NCBI GenBank assembly: GCA_023101725.1
Contig: JALJCO010000063.1
Span: 1-64,000, forward strand
Origin: Atherinomorus stipes
Taxonomy: Eukaryota > Chordata > Actinopteri > Atheriniformes > Atherinidae
Reading direction: 5' to 3'
Length of the DNA stretch: 64,000 nt
A program made the position numbers and the translations under genes. The notes below the pieces were generated by a model that searched no databases, was not told the origin of the DNA, and saw nothing but the letters and a program-made list of their open reading frames with translations. Within the stretch, counting starts at the first letter, position 1; the number at the start of each line of letters is the position of its first letter. Below, in pieces: positions 59,201 through 64,000 of this stretch.

Positions 59201-62200
59201 TGGACTCCTTCCCTCCCTCCCCATCTCTGCAGTGGACTCCTTCCCTTCCTCCCCATCTCCACGGTGGACTCCTTCCCTCCCTCCCCATCTCCGCAGTGGA
59301 CTCCTTCTCTCCCTCCCCATCTCTGCAGTGGACTCCTTCCCTTCCTCCCCATCTCCACGGTGGACTCCTTCCCTCCCTCCCCATCTCCATGGTGGACTCC
59401 TTCCCTCCCTCCCCATCTCTGCAGTGGACTCCTTCCCTTCCTCCCCATCTCCACGGTGGACTCCTTCCCTCCCTCCCTCCCCATCTCCATGGTGGACTCC
59501 TTCCCTCCCTCCCCATCTCTGCAGTGGACTCCTTCCCTCCCTCCCCATCTCCACTGTGGACTCCTTCCCTCCCTCCCCATCTCTGCAGTGGACTCCTTCC
59601 CTCCCTCCCTCCCCATCTCCACGGTGGACTCCTTCCCTCCCTCCCCATCTCTGCAGTGGACTCCTTCCCTCCCTCCCTCCCCATCTCTGCAGTGGACTCC
59701 TTCCCTCCCTCCCCATCTCCACGGTGGACTCCTTCCCTCCCTCCCCATCTCCACTGTGGACTCCTTCCCTCCCTCCCCATCTCTGCAGTGGACTCCTTCC
59801 CTCCCTCCCCATCTCCATGGTGGACTCCTTCCCTCCCTCCCCATCTCCATGGTGGACTCCTTCCCTCCCTCCCCATCTCCATGGTGGACTCCTTCCCTCC
59901 CTCCCCATCTCTGGTGGACTCCTTCCCTCCCTCCCCATCTCCACGGTGGACTCCTTCCCTCCCTCCCCATCTCCACTGTGGACTCCTTCCCTTCCTCCCC
60001 ATCTCCACGGTGGACTCCTTCCCTCCCTCCCCATCTCTGCAGTGGACTCCTTCCCTCCCTCCCTCCCCATCTCCATGGTGGACTCCTTCCCTCCCTCCCC
60101 ATCTCTGCAGTGGACTCCTTCCCTCCCTCCCCATCTCCACTGTGGACTCCTTCCCTCCCTCCCCATCTCTGCAGTGGACTCCTTCCCTCCCTCCCCATCT
60201 CCACGTGGACTCCTTCCCTCCCTCCCCATCTCCACTGTGGACTCCTTCCCTCCCTCCCCATCTCTGAGTGGACTCCTTCCCTCCCTCCCCATCTCCATGG
60301 TGGACTCCTTCCCTCCCTCCCCATCTCCATGGTGGACTCCTTCCCTCCCTCCCCATCTCTGCAGTGGACTCCTTCCCTCCCTCCCCATCTCCACTGTGGA
60401 CTCCTTCCCTTCCTCCCCATCTCCACGGTGGACTCCTTCCCTCCCTCCCCATCTCTGCAGTGGACTCCTTCCCTCCCTCCCCATCTCCACTGTGGACTCC
60501 TTCCCTTCCTCCCCATCTCCACGGTGGACTCCTTCCCTCCCTCCCCATCTCCACTTGGACTCCTTCCCTCCCTCCCCATCTCTGAGTGGACTCCTTCCCT
60601 CCCTCCCCATCTCCATGGTGGACTCCTTCCCTCCCTCCCCATCTCCACTGTGGACTCCTTCCCTCCCTCCCCATCTCTGCAGTGGACTCCTTCCCTCCCT
60701 CCCCATCTCTGCAGTGGACTCCTTCCCTCCCTCCCCATCTCCACGGTGGACTCCCTCCCTCCCTCCCCATCTCCACGGTGGACTCCTTCCCTCCCTCCCC
60801 ATCTCTGCAGTGGACTCCTTCCCTCCCTCCCCATCTCCACGGTGGACTCCTTCCCTCCCTCCCCATCTCTGCAGTGGACTCCTTCCCTCCCTCCCTCCCC
60901 ATCTCCACGGTGGACTCCTTCCCTTCCTCCCCATCTCCACGGTGGACTCCCTCCCTCCCTCCCCATCTCCACGGTGGACTCCTTCCCTCCCTCCCTCCCC
61001 ATCTCCACGGTGGACTCCTTCCCTCCCTCCCTCCCCATCTCCACGGTGGACTCCCTCCCTCCCTCCCCATCTCCACGGTGGACTCCTTCCCCTCCCTCCC
61101 CATCTCCACGGTGGACTCCCTCCCTCCCTCCCCATCTCCACGGTGGACTCCTTCCCTCCCTCCCTCCCCATCTCCACGGTGGACTCCTTCCCTCCCTCCC
61201 TCCCCATCTCCACGGTGGACTCCCCTCCCTCCCTCCCCATCTCCACGGTGGACTCCTTCCCTCCCTCCCCATCTCTGCAGTGGACTCCTTCCCTCCCTCC
61301 CCATCTCTGCAGTGGACTCCTTCCCTCCCTCCCCATCTCCACGGTGGACTCCTTCCCTCCCCTCCCCATCTCTGCAGTGGACTCCTTCCCTCCCTCCCCA
61401 TCTCTGCAGTGGACTCCTTCCCTCCCTCCCCCATCTCCATGGTGGACTCCTTCCCTCCCTCCCCATCTCCACTGTGGACTCCTTCCCTCCCTCCCCATCT
61501 CCACGGTGGACTCCTTCCCCTCCCTCCCCATCTCCACTGTGGACTCCTTCCCTCCCTCCCCATCTCTGCAGTGGACTCCTTCCCCTCCCTCCCTCCCCAT
61601 CTCCACGGTGGACTCCCTCCCTCCCTCCCCATCTCCACGGTGGACTCCTTCCCTCCCTCCCCATCTCTGCAGTGGACTCCTTCCCTCCCTCCCCATCTCC
61701 ACGGTGGACTCCTTCCCTCCCTCCCTCCCCATCTCTGCAGTGGACTCCTTCCCTCCCTCCCCATCTCCACCGTGGACTCCTTCCCTCCCTCCCTCCCCAT
61801 CTCCATGGTGGACTCCTTCCCTCCCTCCCTCCCCATCTCCACGGAGGACTCCTTCCCTCCCTCCCCATCTCCATGGTGGACTCCTTCCCTCCCTCCCTCC
61901 CCATCTCTACGATGGACTCCCCTTCCCTCCCCTCCCCATCTCCATGGTGGACTCCTTCCCTCCCTCCCCATCTCTGCAGTGGACTCCTTCCCTCCCTCCC
62001 TCCCCATCTCCACGGTGGACTCCTTCCCCTCCCTCCCTCCCCATCTCCACGGTGGACTCCTTCCCTCCCTCCCCATCTCCACTGTGGACTCCTTCCCTCC
62101 TTCCCCATCTCTGCAGTGGACTCCTTCCCTCCCTCCCCCATCTCCACGGTGGACTCCTTCCCTCCCTCCCCATCTCCACGGTGGACTCCTTCCCTCCCTC

Positions 62201-62930
62201 CCCATCTCCATGGTGGACTCCTTCCCTCCCTCCCCATCTCTGCAGTGGACTCCTTCCCTCCCCTCCCCATCTCCATGGTGGACTCCTTCCCTCCCTCCCC
62301 ATCTCCACTGTGGACTCCTTCCCTCCCTCCCCATCTCTGCAGTGGACTCCTTCCCTTCCTCCCCATCTCCACGGTGGACTCCTTCCCTCCCTCCCCATCT
62401 CTGCAGTGGACTCCTTCCCTCCCTCCCCATCTCCACGGTGGACTCCTTCCCTCCCTCCCCATCTCCATGGTGGACTCCTTCCCTCCCTCCCCATCTCTGC
62501 AGTGGACTCCTTCCCTCCCTCCCCATCTCCACGGTGGACTCCTTCCCTCCCTCCCTCCCCATCTCCACGGTGGACTCCTTCCCTCCCTCCCCATCTCCAC
62601 TGTGGACTCCTTCCCTCCTTCCCCATCTCTGCAGTGGACTCCTTCCCTCCCTCCCCATCTCCACGGTGGACTCCTTCCCTCCTTCCCCATCTCTGCAGTG
62701 GACTCCTTCCCTCCCTCCCCATCTCCACGGTGGACTCCTTCCCTCCCTCCCCATCTCCACGGTGGACTCCTTCCCTCCCTCCCCATCTCCATGGTGGACT
62801 CCTTCCCTCCCTCCCCATCTCTGCAGTGGACTCCTTCCCTCCCTCCCCATCTCCATGGTGGACTCCTTCCCTCCCTCCCCATCTCCACTGTGGACTCCTT
62901 CCCTCCCTCCCCCATCTCTGCAGTGGACTC
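56221..62930. repeat. 32-bp polypyrimidine minisatellite, 6.7 kb (about 210 units)
   Basis: The unit starts GGACTCCTTCCCTCCCTCCC and ends CATCTCCACGGT, with variants CACTGT, TGCAGT, CATGGT, CGCAGT and TACGAT, and extra or missing CTCC steps. All six frames lack stops for thousands of bases, giving frames over 2200 codons on both strands; none is a gene. The complement carries GGGGAGGGAGGGAAGG in every unit. Confidence 0.97.
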
Positions 62931-62984
62931 AGAGTTTTTGATCCCCGAAGTCCGAATCTGTCAATATCTTTCCAACTTTATCCA

Positions 62985-63115
62985 AGTCGTTATAACGAGG
63001 TAAACTTTCTCGTTTAAACGAGAAGTATATCTTGTTATAACGAGAAAGGTGTTACGTTAAAACGAGAAAAAAATCTCGTTATAACGAGATTTTTTTCTCG
63101 TTATAACGAGATATG
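62985..63115. repeat. Cluster of 14-bp palindromes
   Basis: CTCGTTATAACGAG occurs perfectly near 63072-63085 and 63095-63108, with diverged copies (CGTTATAACGAGG, CTCGTTTAAACGAG, CTTGTTATAACGAG) from 62989 on. Two copies are joined by ATTTTTTT. Confidence 0.85.
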
Positions 63116-64000
63116 GTTCCAACATTTATTTCATCGCTGTGGCAGTTCAACGCCACCGTAGGGATCAATAACTCTGAGACGAAACGTTTTTGAAACACAA
63201 ATGACACCCCTTTCACGTCATAATAGCAAAGACTACTAGCTACAAGAATTAAAAAACGTTTTTTTTTTTTTTTTTAGAAAAACCGAGCTGGGTGAATAAC
63301 ATTGATCTCTATGAGCAGGCGGTAGCCGCGAGTGGTTAGGGACCGTCTGCAAATGGCAATACAGGAGTAAGACGCTGTGAATAAAAATCAATAACCCCAC
63401 TGTCATACAGAGCAGAGACTCCGAAATCACCACACACACCTAGGGGCTCCAGATGGTCACTCTACAACAGCTGTTTTGGAGAAATGTGCCTTTTGATAAT
63501 TCATTAACATCTTGCTATATTGATAAATAACACCATCATTATAAAGTGCAGAGACTCTAAAAGTCACCACACACATCAATGGAGCCTTGCGGATCATACT
63601 ACAACTCTTCCTCTCATAAAATATGCTTAAATGTATTTTGGGGGATTTTTAAAAAAGCCAAATAAGTCATATAATTGGCAATAATTATGATATCGTATGT
63701 TGTAGTACCACGAAAGTCACGTTACACATAAACCATCTCCTTTTTTCCATGCTACTTGTCTTATTAGATAAAAATATGCTAAAATTTAAATTTGGGGGAT
63801 TTCTTATCAATAAACAAGTCATAAAATTAGCAATAACTCATTTATTATCCTACAAATTGTAGTACCACCATATTTTCAGAACAAATATGGTGGTTTCAAA
63901 ACCAAAGTCTTTCTCAAACCCTGCCTTTTCTCATCCGCCCTTCATCCACAGATGAGAAATGTGCCTTTTGATAATCCATTAATCATTAATACCTTACAAT
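63116..64000. repeat. Degenerate direct repeats, unassigned element
   Basis: GAGACTCCGAAATCACCACA (near 63417) recurs as GAGACTCTAAAAGTCACCAC (near 63550). AGAAATGTGCCTTTTGATAA (63480) recurs near 63955. TTTGGGGGATTT recurs near 63640 and 63795. No coding sequence; it looks like the interior of a repeated element. Confidence 0.5.

Noticed and set aside
56198..63017. Frames of about 2200 codons on both strands over the 32-bp array
   Set aside because: The unit lacks stops in all six frames. Proline/serine-rich and glycine/glutamate-rich products on opposite strands cannot both be genes, and the array is simple repeat.

Overview
The window reads as vertebrate nuclear DNA, almost certainly from a ray-finned fish; the species cannot be told. 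The basis is spliced gene fragments with GT-AG introns, a tRNA-derived SINE, L1/Tx1-like and L2-like LINEs, a Tc1-like element, many hAT, Harbinger and TTAA-type nonautonomous DNA transposons, and a P2X7-type ballast domain of the kind known in fish. No intact protein-coding gene was found. There are no operons, and the long open frames in the repeat arrays are by-products of tandem repeats.

Layout. 1-7200: a spliced, frameshifted DDE-like gene (98-4390, +) converges on a broken P2X7-ballast gene (4690-5172, -); its largest intron holds a LINE tail and a hAT element. 7200-11400: a retroposed small structured RNA, a tRNA SINE split by a hAT element, a Tx1-like LINE fragment and a hAT MITE. 11390-25625: four minisatellites (unit lengths 31, 42, 32 and 20 bp) with little unique sequence between them, plus two possible minus-strand exons near 15-16 kb. 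25640-28500: an L1-like fragment carrying a mariner-type MITE and a TTAA element that itself carries a Harbinger element. 29795-34263: a 26-bp minisatellite broken by a hAT element and by a composite GC-rich retroposon. 35953-37622: a deleted Tc1-like element holding a retroposon tail. 38018-47292: a full-length L1/Tx1-type LINE with a 15-bp target duplication, inactivated by stops, frameshifts and three nested insertions. 47600-50345: a DNA element and a 40-bp minisatellite of 40 units in strict register. 50600-54840: three LINE fragments around a promoter-like stretch with a possible first coding exon (51839-51862). 55004-62930: a TTAA element with an 18-bp minisatellite inside it, followed directly by a 6.7-kb polypyrimidine minisatellite. 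62990-64000: a cluster of 14-bp palindromes and degenerate direct repeats.

The parts do not form a pathway. The window looks like a repeat sink, possibly subtelomeric or pericentromeric. Most unusual are the density of independent minisatellites, a 42-bp array in frame with a possible membrane-protein exon, two copies of a small structured RNA sharing the same 5' end, and the convergent DDE-like and P2X7-ballast pair.
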